Positions 54,928-63,436 of a DNA stretch of 64,000 bases are shown one piece after another. The position numbers and the translations under genes are program-made. The notes below the pieces were generated by a model, which made no database searches, was not told the DNA's origin, and worked only from the letters and a program-made list of their open reading frames with translations. Location: contig JBNKCL010000040.1 in the NCBI GenBank assembly GCA_050287725.1, positions 36,680 to 100,679 of the forward strand. The letters run 5' to 3'. Source of the DNA: CBFDBF01 sp050287725. GTDB lineage: Bacteria; Pseudomonadota; Gammaproteobacteria; Chromatiales; Chromatiaceae. Numbering within the stretch: the first letter of the stretch is position 1; every line of letters starts with the position of its first letter.

Positions 54928-57744
54928 ATGGTCAGCAAGATTTTCAGAAAGATTTTCGGTAGTCGCAACGAGCGCCTGATTCGGCGCATGTCGCGGACGG
55001 TGGAAAAGATCAATGAGTTGGAGGCGCAGATCCAGGTCCTGTCCGACCAGGAGTTGCGAGCCAAGACCGACTCTTTTCGGAAACAACTGAACGACGGCGC
55101 TTCCCTGGACGACATGCTGGTCGAGGCCTTTGCCGTGGTGCGGGAGGCCGGGGTACGGGCCTTGGGGATGCGCCATTTCGACGTACAGTTGATCGGCGGC
55201 ATGGTTCTGCACCAGGGCAAGATCGCGGAAATGCGCACCGGTGAGGGCAAGACCCTGGTGGCGACCCTGGCCGTCTATCTCAATGCGTTGCCCGGGAGGG
55301 GGGCGCATGTGGTCACCGTTAACGACTATCTGGCCCGACGGGACGCCGCCTGGATGGGCAAGCTCTACCATTTTCTGGGGTTGAGTGTCGGGGTGATCCA
55401 ATCCTCCGGCGGGCAGGGGCCGGACCAGGCCTCGTTTCAGTATGATCCGGATTACGATGGATCTGCCGGCGGGTATCCGCAGATGCGGCCGGTTACGCGA
55501 CGCGAAGCCTATGCCTGCGACATCACCTACGGCACCAATAACGAATACGGATTCGATTACCTGCGGGACAACATGGCCTTCAGCAGCGACCAGCGGTCGC
55601 AGCGGGAGAAGTTTTTTGCGGTGGTGGACGAGGTCGATTCGATCCTGATCGACGAGGCGCGTACGCCGCTGATTATCTCCGGTCCCACGGACGCCAGTTC
55701 CGATCTTTACACCAAGATCGACGCCATCATCCCCAAGTTGACTCGGCAGCAGCCGATCGAGGGCGAGGACGGGAAACCCGATTTCGGACCCGGCGACTAC
55801 TCGGTGGATGAGAAGGCCAAACAGGTATATCTCAGTGAAGAGGGGCATCAGCACGTTGAGGAAATGCTGACGGAGATCGGTCTGTTGGATGAGGACTCCA
55901 GCCTCTACGACACCGCCAATATCAGCCTGATGCATCACGTTACCGCGGCCCTGCGGGCGCACGCGCTGTTTCAGAAGAACGTGGATTACATCATCAAGGA
56001 CGGCCAGATCGTCATCGTCGATGAGTTTACCGGGCGCACCATGCCGGGTCGGCGCTGGTCCGATGGATTGCATCAGGCGGTGGAGGCGAAAGAGAGGGTG
56101 GAGATCCGGCCCGAGAATCAGACCCTCGCTTCCATCACCTTTCAGAACTATTTCCGGCTCTACCGGAAACTCTCCGGAATGACCGGCACCGCCGATACCG
56201 AGGCGTACGAGTTCCAACAGATCTATGGCCTGGAGGTGGTGGTGATTCCCACCAACCAGCCGATGGTTCGCAACGATATGGGAGATCTGGTCTACATCAG
56301 CGCCAGAGAGAAGTACGACGCCATCATCCGCGATATCCGCGACTGCGTGCAACGCGGGCAGCCGGTGTTGGTGGGTACCGCTTCCATCGAGACCTCCGAA
56401 TTGATCTCGGATCTGTTGCAAAAGGAGAAGATCAAACACAACGTATTGAATGCGAAACAGCATGAACGCGAGGCGCTGATCGTGGCCGAAGCGGGCCGGC
56501 CGGGCGCCGTCACCATCGCCACCAACATGGCGGGTCGCGGAACCGATATCGTGCTGGGCGGCAACCCCGAGGGCGAGATCGCCGGACTCGGCGAAAACCC
56601 GGATCCGGAGGTGGTGCGCGAGATCAAAGAGGGATGGAACGCGCGCCATCAACAGGTGCTGGAAGCGGGCGGCCTGCACGTGGTGGGGACCGAACGCCAT
56701 GAATCGCGGCGTATCGACAACCAGTTGCGCGGGCGCTCCGGCCGTCAGGGCGATGCGGGTTCCTCCCGCTTCTATCTGTCGCTGGAAGACAACCTGATGC
56801 GGATCTTCGCTTCCGACCGGGTTTCCATGATTATGCAGAAGCTGGGCATGCAGGAAGGCGAAGCGATCGAGCATCCCTGGGTTACCCGGGCCATCGAGAA
56901 CGCACAGCGCAAGGTGGAGGGCCGCAATTTCGATATCCGCAAACAATTGCTGGAATACGACGACGTCGCCAATGACCAGCGCAAGGTGATCTATCAACAG
57001 CGCGACGAGTTGATGGAGAGCGACGATATTTCCGACAGCATCCGGGCATTGCGGCGCGATGTGGTGAACGGCGCCATCAGCCTCTATATTTCACCGGGTA
57101 GCCTGGAGGAGCAGTGGGACATTGCCGGGTTGACCGAGGCGCTGGAGGAGGAGTTCGGGGTTCGCTACCCGTTGGCGCAGTGGTTGGAGGATGATGAGTC
57201 ATTGCACGAAGAGACCCTGCGGGAGCGCATTCTGCAGGATCTGGAACAGGCCTATCGGGACAAAGAGGCACTGGTAGGCAGCGAAGGTCTCCGGGTATAC
57301 GAGAAGGCGGTGATGCTCCAGGTGCTGGATACCCATTGGAAAGAGCACCTCGCCGCGATGGACTATCTGCGCCAGGGGATTCATCTGCGCGGCTACGCCC
57401 AGAAAAACCCGAAGCAGGAATACAAACGGGAGGCGTTCGAGATGTTTTCCCGCATGTTGGATGCGATCAAACACGAAGTGATCAGTGACATTTCCAAGGT
57501 TCAGGTCCGTACCGAGCCGATGGATGTGCCGCAGCGCGAGCAGCATCCGGAGGCGTATGAGTTCCAGCATGAAGAGTTCTCCGGTTTCGGTGAGGCGGAG
57601 TCCGGAGCGGAAGAAGGAGGACCGGGGCGTGGCGGCGAAGAACACAAACCGTTTGTGCGGGATGGGCGTAAGGTCGGGCGCAACGAGCCTTGCCCTTGCG
57701 GTTCCGGCAAGAAGTACAAGCAGTGTCACGGCAGGTTGCAGTAA
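54928..57744 (+). CDS. secA: Protein translocase ATPase SecA
   Basis: 938 residues. Motor of the Sec export pathway. N-terminus MVSKIFRKIFGSRNERL is typical. Nucleotide fold 1: Walker A MRTGEGKTLVATL, DEAD-type DEVDSILIDEARTPL; preprotein cross-linking region with GRTMPGRRWSDGLHQAVEAK; fold 2 with TNMAGRGTDIVLGG and RGRSGRQGDAGSSRFYLS. The C-terminal tail ends in the zinc motif CPCGSGKKYKQCHG that binds SecB. The linker before it is acidic (EEGGPGRGGEE). Confidence 0.98.
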   Translation: MVSKIFRKIFGSRNERLIRRMSRTVEKINELEAQIQVLSDQELRAKTDSFRKQLNDGASLDDMLVEAFAVVREAGVRALGMRHFDVQLIGGMVLHQGKIAEMRTGEGKTLVATLAVYLNALPGRGAHVVTVNDYLARRDAAWMGKLYHFLGLSVGVIQSSGGQGPDQASFQYDPDYDGSAGGYPQMRPVTRREAYACDITYGTNNEYGFDYLRDNMAFSSDQRSQREKFFAVVDEVDSILIDEARTPLIISGPTDASSDLYTKIDAIIPKLTRQQPIEGEDGKPDFGPGDYSVDEKAKQVYLSEEGHQHVEEMLTEIGLLDEDSSLYDTANISLMHHVTAALRAHALFQKNVDYIIKDGQIVIVDEFTGRTMPGRRWSDGLHQAVEAKERVEIRPENQTLASITFQNYFRLYRKLSGMTGTADTEAYEFQQIYGLEVVVIPTNQPMVRNDMGDLVYISAREKYDAIIRDIRDCVQRGQPVLVGTASIETSELISDLLQKEKIKHNVLNAKQHEREALIVAEAGRPGAVTIATNMAGRGTDIVLGGNPEGEIAGLGENPDPEVVREIKEGWNARHQQVLEAGGLHVVGTERHESRRIDNQLRGRSGRQGDAGSSRFYLSLEDNLMRIFASDRVSMIMQKLGMQEGEAIEHPWVTRAIENAQRKVEGRNFDIRKQLLEYDDVANDQRKVIYQQRDELMESDDISDSIRALRRDVVNGAISLYISPGSLEEQWDIAGLTEALEEEFGVRYPLAQWLEDDESLHEETLRERILQDLEQAYRDKEALVGSEGLRVYEKAVMLQVLDTHWKEHLAAMDYLRQGIHLRGYAQKNPKQEYKREAFEMFSRMLDAIKHEVISDISKVQVRTEPMDVPQREQHPEAYEFQHEEFSGFGEAESGAEEGGPGRGGEEHKPFVRDGRKVGRNEPCPCGSGKKYKQCHGRLQ

Positions 57745-57822
57745 CCGCCGGGTAGTATCCTCGATATTCTTCGATTCGAATCCGTTATCACGGTAGTTAC
57801 CGGACCCCGGGGATTGGCTGAA

Positions 57823-59034
57823 ATGAGCGACGCCGCACTGGATTTTCTCCCGATACCGGGCATTCGCCTGGGGGTTGCGGCCGCCGGTATCAAGTATCGG
57901 GAACGCAACGACCTGGTGCTGATCGAACTGCCGGAGGGGGCGGGCTGTGCCGGGGTTTTCACCCGCAACGCCTTCTGCGCCGCCCCGGTGGAGTTGGCGC
58001 GCAATCACCTTGCGCGGGGCGCATCCCGATATCTGTTGATCAATTCCGGTAACGCCAATGCCGGGACCGGAGCACAGGGGCGGCTGGATGCCGAGCGCTG
58101 CTGCGCGGCGGTGGCGCAGGCGGCCGGTTGCCGTCCGGAACAGGTATTGCCGTTTTCCACCGGTGTGATCGGGGAACCGTTGCCGGTGGAGCGCATGGTG
58201 ACGGCCCTGCCGGCGGCGTTGGCGGGATTCGCGGAAACCGGTTGGGAAGATGCGGCGCGTGCCATCATGACCACCGACACCGTGCCCAAGTTGCTCTCCC
58301 GTCGCTGTGAACTGTCGGACGGATGGGTGACCGTGACCGGGATGGCCAAGGGGTCCGGTATGATCCGGCCCGATATGGCGACGATGTTGGCCTATCTCGC
58401 CACCGACGCGGCGGTTGCGCCGGAACTGCTGCAGGATTGCCTGGAACAGGCGGTGGCGCCCTCCTTCAACAGCATCACCGTGGACGGCGACACCTCCACC
58501 AATGACGCCTGTATCCTGATGGCCGCCGGTACCGGCTCTTGCGCGCCCATCCGGGATGCGGACAGTCCGGACCTGGAACGATTTGCCGCCCTAGTGCGGG
58601 AGGTGTGCATGGAGTTGGCGCGGGCCATCGTCCGGGACGGCGAGGGGGCGACCAAGCTGGTGGAAGTGGTGGTGGAAGAGGCGGCCGCACTGGAAGAGGC
58701 GCGTGACGTGGCCTATACCATCGCCCATTCGCCGCTGGTGAAGACCGCGCTGTTTGCCTCCGATCCGAACTGGGGCCGGATCCTGGCCGCGGTGGGGCGG
58801 GCCGGGATTCGGGATCTGGATATCGCGGCGGTGACCATCTGGCTGGGGGAGGTGTGCATCGTCCGGGACGGCGGACGGGCGTCCGACTATACCGAGGAGG
58901 CAGGCAGCCGGGTGATGCAGCAGCCGGAGATCACCATCCGGGTGCGGCTGGGACGGGGCGAGTCCGAAACCCGGGTTATGACCTGTGATCTCTCCTACGA
59001 CTACGTGCGCATCAACGCCGAGTACCGTACCTGA
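57823..59034 (+). CDS. argJ: Bifunctional glutamate N-acetyltransferase / amino-acid acetyltransferase
   Basis: 403 residues from ATG 57823; a TTG three codons upstream is less likely. Swaps acetyl between N-acetylornithine and glutamate in the arginine pathway. The precursor self-cleaves before the nucleophile Thr in the motif KGSGMIRPDMATMLAYLATD (cut between Ala and Thr). Also present: INSGNANAGTGAQG, FSTGVIGEPLP, SITVDGDTSTND and ASDPNWGRILAAVGRAG. Whether it also uses acetyl-CoA cannot be read from sequence. It lies after secA, as in related bacteria. Confidence 0.96.
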   Translation: MSDAALDFLPIPGIRLGVAAAGIKYRERNDLVLIELPEGAGCAGVFTRNAFCAAPVELARNHLARGASRYLLINSGNANAGTGAQGRLDAERCCAAVAQAAGCRPEQVLPFSTGVIGEPLPVERMVTALPAALAGFAETGWEDAARAIMTTDTVPKLLSRRCELSDGWVTVTGMAKGSGMIRPDMATMLAYLATDAAVAPELLQDCLEQAVAPSFNSITVDGDTSTNDACILMAAGTGSCAPIRDADSPDLERFAALVREVCMELARAIVRDGEGATKLVEVVVEEAAALEEARDVAYTIAHSPLVKTALFASDPNWGRILAAVGRAGIRDLDIAAVTIWLGEVCIVRDGGRASDYTEEAGSRVMQQPEITIRVRLGRGESETRVMTCDLSYDYVRINAEYRT

Positions 59035-59050
59035 AAGCGAACGCTCCCTC

Positions 59051-59902
59051 CTACAGTTCGTAGACCGCCCCTTTGTCGATCCCTTCAAACAGCCGGACCT
59101 GAAACAGGGCGTCCGGCCGTTCCTGTTTCAAACTTTCGGCCACATGCCGCGCCAGGTTTTCCACCGTGGAGTCGCTTTCGATCAGGTAGCAGCGCGTGGC
59201 CGCCAGCTCCAATTCGAATTCTCCCTCCGGGGTGGTGTAGCCGAAACGAAGGCGGGGTTCGCCGTCGTGTTGAAACTCCTTTCGCAGGTCGCGGCGGGTA
59301 CCGATGTAGATATCGCGCCAGCGTTCGGCCCAGAGCTTCTCCGATTCCGGGTCGGGTTGTCCGTTTCGACGGATCTCGATCCGGGAACGGTGGCCGTGGG
59401 CGATACGCCGGCAGTTTCCGGTGTGTTGCGGCAGGCCGTGGGTATAGTGAAAGTGAGCCCCGGGGGCGTTATCTGTTCGCAACGCCAGATGGAGGGCGGT
59501 GATATTCTCCGGCAGCAGCGGCTGGAGCCGGGCTTTGATCGCCGCCGCCACGCTGCTCGGATCGACCGCCTCCGCCGGGACGGCGGTTACGGCGCTGGCG
59601 GGACAGCTGCAGTGAATGGCGGGGCCGGTGCCGGGTCGGAACTGCAACTCTGCCCGGTTGCCGGCGACCTGGAAGCTGCAATCGGGGTGGCCGGTCGGGA
59701 TCAGCAGTTTGTGGTCGAAGTGAAGATCGATAATCTGTTTGACCGCGCGTTTCGCGGCGCCGAAATCCAGTACCATTCCCTGGGTGTCGGGGGTTCCTTC
59801 CAGCGCCAAATCCACCTGCCAGCTCTCGCCTACCAGTCCCCGCTCCCGATCCAGGCGTGAGGCATCGATGACGGTGAGATTGTCGATGAACAGCGTGGTC
59901 AT
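59051..59902 (-). CDS. Tandem T-fold 6-carboxytetrahydropterin synthase-like protein
   Basis: 283 residues from ATG 59902, about twice the length of a normal QueD/PTPS. The first half (MTTLFIDNLTVIDASRLD, then GMVLDFGAAKRAVKQIIDLH, FDHKLLIP) has the C-terminal PTPS-type motif but no metal His cluster. The second half carries it: HYTHGLPQHTGNCRRIAHGH, with the CxxxHGH zinc/catalytic set, and ends in a substrate Glu region (DSTVENLARHVAESL). It probably acts on dihydroneopterin triphosphate or a relative, in queuosine or biopterin type chemistry; the substrate is not known. Convergent with argJ. Confidence 0.8.
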   Translation of the reverse strand: MTTLFIDNLTVIDASRLDRERGLVGESWQVDLALEGTPDTQGMVLDFGAAKRAVKQIIDLHFDHKLLIPTGHPDCSFQVAGNRAELQFRPGTGPAIHCSCPASAVTAVPAEAVDPSSVAAAIKARLQPLLPENITALHLALRTDNAPGAHFHYTHGLPQHTGNCRRIAHGHRSRIEIRRNGQPDPESEKLWAERWRDIYIGTRRDLRKEFQHDGEPRLRFGYTTPEGEFELELAATRCYLIESDSTVENLARHVAESLKQERPDALFQVRLFEGIDKGAVYEL

Positions 59903-60023
59903 TTGTGGGTGTAAGGTTTTGCTGACGGCCAAGTGGAGATAATACAACAGTCCACGTCGGCTCTGCCGGGGTGCCGAACAGGAGGCGCGACGATCGGGAA
60001 ATCGGCAAAGCCGGTAGCGGGAC

Positions 60024-60099
<76 letters not shown>

Positions 60100-60168
60100 C
60101 CGGAGGGGAGGAGTATAAAGAAAGCCCGATTACGAGACAACCGAGGGAAGACCCTCATGCGGCACGAT

Positions 60169-60221
60169 CCGGCGTTAAAATCCGGCTCACAATGCTCATT
60201 TACTACCGGTAAACTGCGCTT
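60169..60221. repeat. Short dispersed repeat, copy 2
   Basis: Begins CCGGCGTTAAAATCCGGCTC and ends GTAAACTGCGCTT, matching copy 1 at 13191-13245. The core is the imperfect inverted repeat TTTAC/GTAAA with five bases between. It lies 70 bases beyond the 5' end of tRNA-Thr, between it and the Irr-like gene. Confidence 0.75.
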
Positions 60222-60277
60222 GCCCGCCGAATTTTTCCTTGTCCCGTACGCGCCTGAGACTTTTCCGGCGATCTCTG

Positions 60278-60718
60278 CTAGGAGGTTCGGCCGGGCCGCA
60301 GGTAGACAATCACCTCCGCACCCGCGATCTCGGTGCCTTCGGGCAACATGGTGGGTAATTCCACTGAGATCTGGGCCGGATCGATATCGGAAAGTTCCTG
60401 GGTCTCCAGGTTGAAAAAGTGCGAGTGGGGATGGGTGCTGGAGTCGTAATAGACGCGTGCCGGATCGACCAACAGTTCCCGGATCAACCCCTTGCGGGCG
60501 AACAAGCCCAAGGTATTGTAGACGGTGGCTTTGGAGACCGGCCGGCCGCCGCCTTCATTGGTCAGGGCCAGAACCTGGTCGGCGGAAACATGCTGGGGGC
60601 GTGCGAACAGGGCCGCCGCGATCTGAATCCGCTGGGCGGTGGGGGTTACCCCATGTTCGCGGAGACGGCGAGAGATCTCCCCTAAGGCACTGTTTTCTCG
60701 ACTCTCCGCAGGTCTCAT
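60278..60718 (-). CDS. Fur-family transcriptional regulator, Irr-like, without cysteines
   Basis: 146 residues. A winged-helix Fur domain: HGVTPTAQRIQIAAALF, HVSADQVLAL, GRPVSKATVYNTLGLFARKG, then the dimer domain with SSTHPHSHFFNLETQELSDI and EGTEIAGAEVIVYLR. There is no Cys at all, so the structural zinc CxxC site of classic Fur/PerR is lacking; the His-rich segment and tail resemble Irr of alphaproteobacteria, which senses iron through heme. The regulatory metal or heme is unknown. Only ATG 60718 fits as start; the TATAAT promoter lies immediately upstream. Confidence 0.85.
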   Translation of the reverse strand: MRPAESRENSALGEISRRLREHGVTPTAQRIQIAAALFARPQHVSADQVLALTNEGGGRPVSKATVYNTLGLFARKGLIRELLVDPARVYYDSSTHPHSHFFNLETQELSDIDPAQISVELPTMLPEGTEIAGAEVIVYLRPGRTS

Positions 60719-60725
60719 GCCAGCG

Positions 60726-60754
60726 ATTATAATAGGTAGAACGGTAAAACGGAA
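60726..60754 (-). promoter_or_regulatory. Promoter of the Irr-like regulator, probably leaderless
   Basis: Perfect -10 TATAAT at 60726-60731 on the minus strand, with TTCCGT 17 bases upstream at 60749-60754 as a weak -35. Only 7 bases separate the -10 box from the ATG at 60718, so transcription would begin at or next to the start codon, giving a leaderless mRNA. No ribosome site is seen. Confidence 0.65.
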
Positions 60755-60911
60755 GTGAGGCCAGGCGGGGGGGATCGCACCGCTTGTCGCAAATCTTCTA
60801 CCGCCGATCACCACTGTATTGAAAAGGTTATTTCGCCATTCTAAAACTTCAGTTGAAGGGATTGGTTTCGGCCGATCCGCTTTTGCTGGGAAACCGGAGC
60901 GATTGCAGAAT

Positions 60912-61400
60912 ATGGGAACAAAAATCAGACAGTCCGGATTCACGCTTATCGAGCTGATGATGACGATCGTCGTGCTGGCGGTCGTGCTGGTTATCGGTGT
61001 GCCGAGTTTTCGCACATTGATTATCAACAACCGCGTCACAGGGGAGGCCAATGATTTCGTCACGGCCCTCAATATCGCCCGGAGCGAGGCCATCAAACGG
61101 CGGGTAGATGTGACCTTGACGGCCGCCTCGGGCAGCAACTGGGAGGCGGGCTGGACGGTGACCGCGGGTGGGGCGACGCTGCGCCTGCAACAGACTTTCG
61201 ACCCCGGCAGCACGCTCCGCGGGGCTGATTCCGGGGGCGCCGCGGTATCCACCGTCGTTTTCGATTCCGGCGGCTACCTGAACAGCGCGGGTGCTCCGTT
61301 CACTTTTGATTTGTGTAATGCCGATGCCACGAGGGAGAAGCAAGTCACCATCGTGGCGGGAGGCAGAGTAAATCTGGATGCCGAATATGATTGTCCTTAA
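60912..61400 (+). CDS. fimT: Type IV minor pilin, FimT/FimU (GspH family)
   Basis: 162 residues. A type III signal MGTKIRQSGFTLIELMMTIV with the prepilin peptidase site before FTLIE (cleavage after Gly9, Glu at +5) and the hydrophobic N-terminal helix. Later VTALNIARSEAIKRRVDV is typical of GspH/FimT. Start ATG 60912 is the closest to the signal. It is first of the minor pilin operon. FimT and FimU are hard to tell apart by sequence, so the symbol is tentative. Confidence 0.85.
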   Translation: MGTKIRQSGFTLIELMMTIVVLAVVLVIGVPSFRTLIINNRVTGEANDFVTALNIARSEAIKRRVDVTLTAASGSNWEAGWTVTAGGATLRLQQTFDPGSTLRGADSGGAAVSTVVFDSGGYLNSAGAPFTFDLCNADATREKQVTIVAGGRVNLDAEYDCP

Positions 61401-61416
61401 CAGCGATAGATGTGGG

Positions 61417-61836
61417 ATGAAACGTGCCAGAGGGTTCACCCTGATTGAGGTGTTGGTTGCCATTATCGTTCTGGCAATCGGCTTGCTGGGTTTGGCCGGG
61501 CTTCAGCTTACCAGCCTCAAGGCGGCGGACAGCGCCTATTTCCGCAGTCAGGCGACGTTGCTGGCGGACGATATCCTGGACCGGATGCGTTCCAATCGCA
61601 GCGCGGCCCTGGCGGGGAATTACGATACAAGTATCGGCCACGCCGAGTCGAGCACCACAACAGTGGCTGCTTCGGATTTGACGGAGTGGAAGACCATGCT
61701 GAGCGGAACGCTCACCTCCGGCGACGGCTCGGTGGTTGTAGACGCAGATAATGTCGCCACCGTTACGATTCAATGGAACGACGCCCGGGGCGGGGGCAGT
61801 ACCACTCAACAGTTTACGGTGATCTCGCAATTATGA
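61417..61836 (+). CDS. pilV: Type IV pilus modification protein PilV
   Basis: 139 residues from ATG 61417. Type III signal MKRARGFTLIEVLVAIIVLA with cleavage before FTLIE, then AIGLLGLAGLQLTSLKAADS and RSQATLLADDILDRMRSN, typical of PilV. It begins 16 bases after the fimT stop and overlaps pilW as ATGA. Minor pilins prime assembly of the pilus. Confidence 0.92.
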   Translation: MKRARGFTLIEVLVAIIVLAIGLLGLAGLQLTSLKAADSAYFRSQATLLADDILDRMRSNRSAALAGNYDTSIGHAESSTTTVAASDLTEWKTMLSGTLTSGDGSVVVDADNVATVTIQWNDARGGGSTTQQFTVISQL

Positions 61837-62870
61837 ACGGAAACTTCAAAATCAGAAATTCGCAGGCCGGTTTCGGGCTGGTGGAGATCTTCGTCGCCAT
61901 CGCGATCGGTCTGGTGCTGCTGGCCGGGATGTCGCAGATCTATGTCTCCAATAAACAGAGCTACCGGACCTCCGAAGCGGTGGCGCGTCTCCAGGAGAAC
62001 GGGCGGTTCGCGCTGATCAAGCTCTCCGAGGATCTGCGCATGGCCGGTTTCTGGGGATGCGGGTCCGGCGGTCTGGCGATCACGAACAACCTTAAATATG
62101 ATCCCGACAATCCGGCAGAAGACGCGCTATACGGTTTTGGCGACGGGATCGGCGGAACCGATGGGGATACCGATGTCATCAACATCCAATATTCCACCAA
62201 TTCCGGGATCAAGGTCGAGCCTCCGATGATGGTCCAGACATCGGCCGAGATCCACGTGACCCAGAACAACATATTGGACCGTGGGGATATCATCATGGTC
62301 TGCGATATTTCCTCGGGTGATATTTTTCAGATCACCAATAACGCGACGCCGGGGGCAAACGCCGCCAAGGATTCGGTTGCACACAGCACCGGTGGAGATG
62401 TGGTACCGGGGAACGAGAGCCACGTGCCCTGCTCCGGCGGGGCAGGCAACAAACACTGCCTGTCCAAGGTTTATTCCACCAACGCCAGGATTATGAAGCC
62501 GGTCAAGATCAGCTATTTCGTGGCGACAGGCGCCGCCGGCACCCCGGCGCTGTTCCGGTCTGCGAACGGGGTATCCCTGGAGCTGGTGGAAGGCGTTGAG
62601 AATATGCAGGTCCGCTACGGGGTGGATACCAACGGCGATCTGGCGGTGGACAGCTACATGAATGCCACGGGCGTTTCCGATTGGAGCAATGTAATGAGCG
62701 TCCGGGTCAGCCTGTTGGTCAGTTCCATCGAGGAGAATGTTGTCCCGTCGGCGCAGACCTATGCATACGATTACGACGGGAACGGCACTGTGGATAGCGT
62801 TACGGCGGGGGACAATAGATTGCGCCATGTGTTTACCGCCACGATAAATCTTCGCAACCGGACCTTGTAG
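61833..62870 (+). CDS. pilW: Type IV pilus assembly protein PilW
   Basis: 345 residues from ATG 61833 (overlapping the pilV stop). A prepilin-like N-terminus SQAGFGLVEIFVAIAIGLVL with a variant cleavage motif (GFGLVE rather than GFTLIE), then SQIYVSNKQSYRTSEAVARL and FALIKLSEDLRMAGFWGC, typical of PilW. Further Cys residues could form disulfides. It is followed by pilX after 26 bases. Confidence 0.93.
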   Translation: MNGNFKIRNSQAGFGLVEIFVAIAIGLVLLAGMSQIYVSNKQSYRTSEAVARLQENGRFALIKLSEDLRMAGFWGCGSGGLAITNNLKYDPDNPAEDALYGFGDGIGGTDGDTDVINIQYSTNSGIKVEPPMMVQTSAEIHVTQNNILDRGDIIMVCDISSGDIFQITNNATPGANAAKDSVAHSTGGDVVPGNESHVPCSGGAGNKHCLSKVYSTNARIMKPVKISYFVATGAAGTPALFRSANGVSLELVEGVENMQVRYGVDTNGDLAVDSYMNATGVSDWSNVMSVRVSLLVSSIEENVVPSAQTYAYDYDGNGTVDSVTAGDNRLRHVFTATINLRNRTL

Positions 62871-62896
62871 TGCGGGACTATTGATACAGGAAACTC

Positions 62897-63436
62897 ATGA
62901 TGAACAGTTGCAGCCGTTATTGCAGGAGCAGGGAAACCGGGGCCGTACTGGTGGTCGGTCTCCTGATCCTTTTGGTGATGACGATCCTCGGGGTCGCCTC
63001 CCTCCAGACCACCTCTCTGGAAGAGAGGATGGCGGGGAATATCCGGGACCGGGATTTGTCACTCCAGGCGGCGGAGAGCGCCTTGCGGGACGCCGAGGCC
63101 TGGCTGGAAACCATCGTTACGACCGGCAGCTTTGACGGAACCGGCGGGTTGTACGGGATCGATGACGATGCGGACGATACGACGTGGGGCACCAACGATT
63201 CGAGGGTGTTTCCGCAAACCCACACCAATCCCCTGGAGGGTGTGGCTGCGCAGCCTCGCTACGTGATCCAGTACGTGGGAATCATACCGGGCGTCAAAGG
63301 TACTATTAACATCGAAGGTTACAGAAAGTTCGATCCGGGCGGGGACGTGACCGGCTTCGAGATCACAGCTATCGGCTATGGCGCCGATGTCAACACGACC
63401 ACGAGAGTGCGCACGGTGTATGGGAGGAGATTATGA
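62897..63436 (+). CDS. pilX: Type IV pilus assembly protein PilX
   Basis: 179 residues. The N-terminus reads SRETGAVLVVGLLILLVMTI, a PilX-type signal (GAVLVV in place of GFTLIE), followed by LQTTSLEERMAGNIRDRDLS and LQAAESALRDAEAWL, hallmark PilX segments. ATG 62897 or the adjacent ATG 62900 could start it. It overlaps pilY1 as ATGA. It works with PilV, PilW and PilY1 at the pilus tip. Confidence 0.93.
   Translation: MMNSCSRYCRSRETGAVLVVGLLILLVMTILGVASLQTTSLEERMAGNIRDRDLSLQAAESALRDAEAWLETIVTTGSFDGTGGLYGIDDDADDTTWGTNDSRVFPQTHTNPLEGVAAQPRYVIQYVGIIPGVKGTINIEGYRKFDPGGDVTGFEITAIGYGADVNTTTRVRTVYGRRL

Noticed and set aside
54797..54979. 60-codon TTG-started frame overlapping secA, considered as a SecM-like leader
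   Set aside because: It lacks a signal peptide and any known arrest motif; only the hairpin is worth following.
54727..56997. Very long open frame antisense to secA
   Set aside because: It mirrors secA codons in high-GC DNA, shows no family motifs and has no ribosome site.
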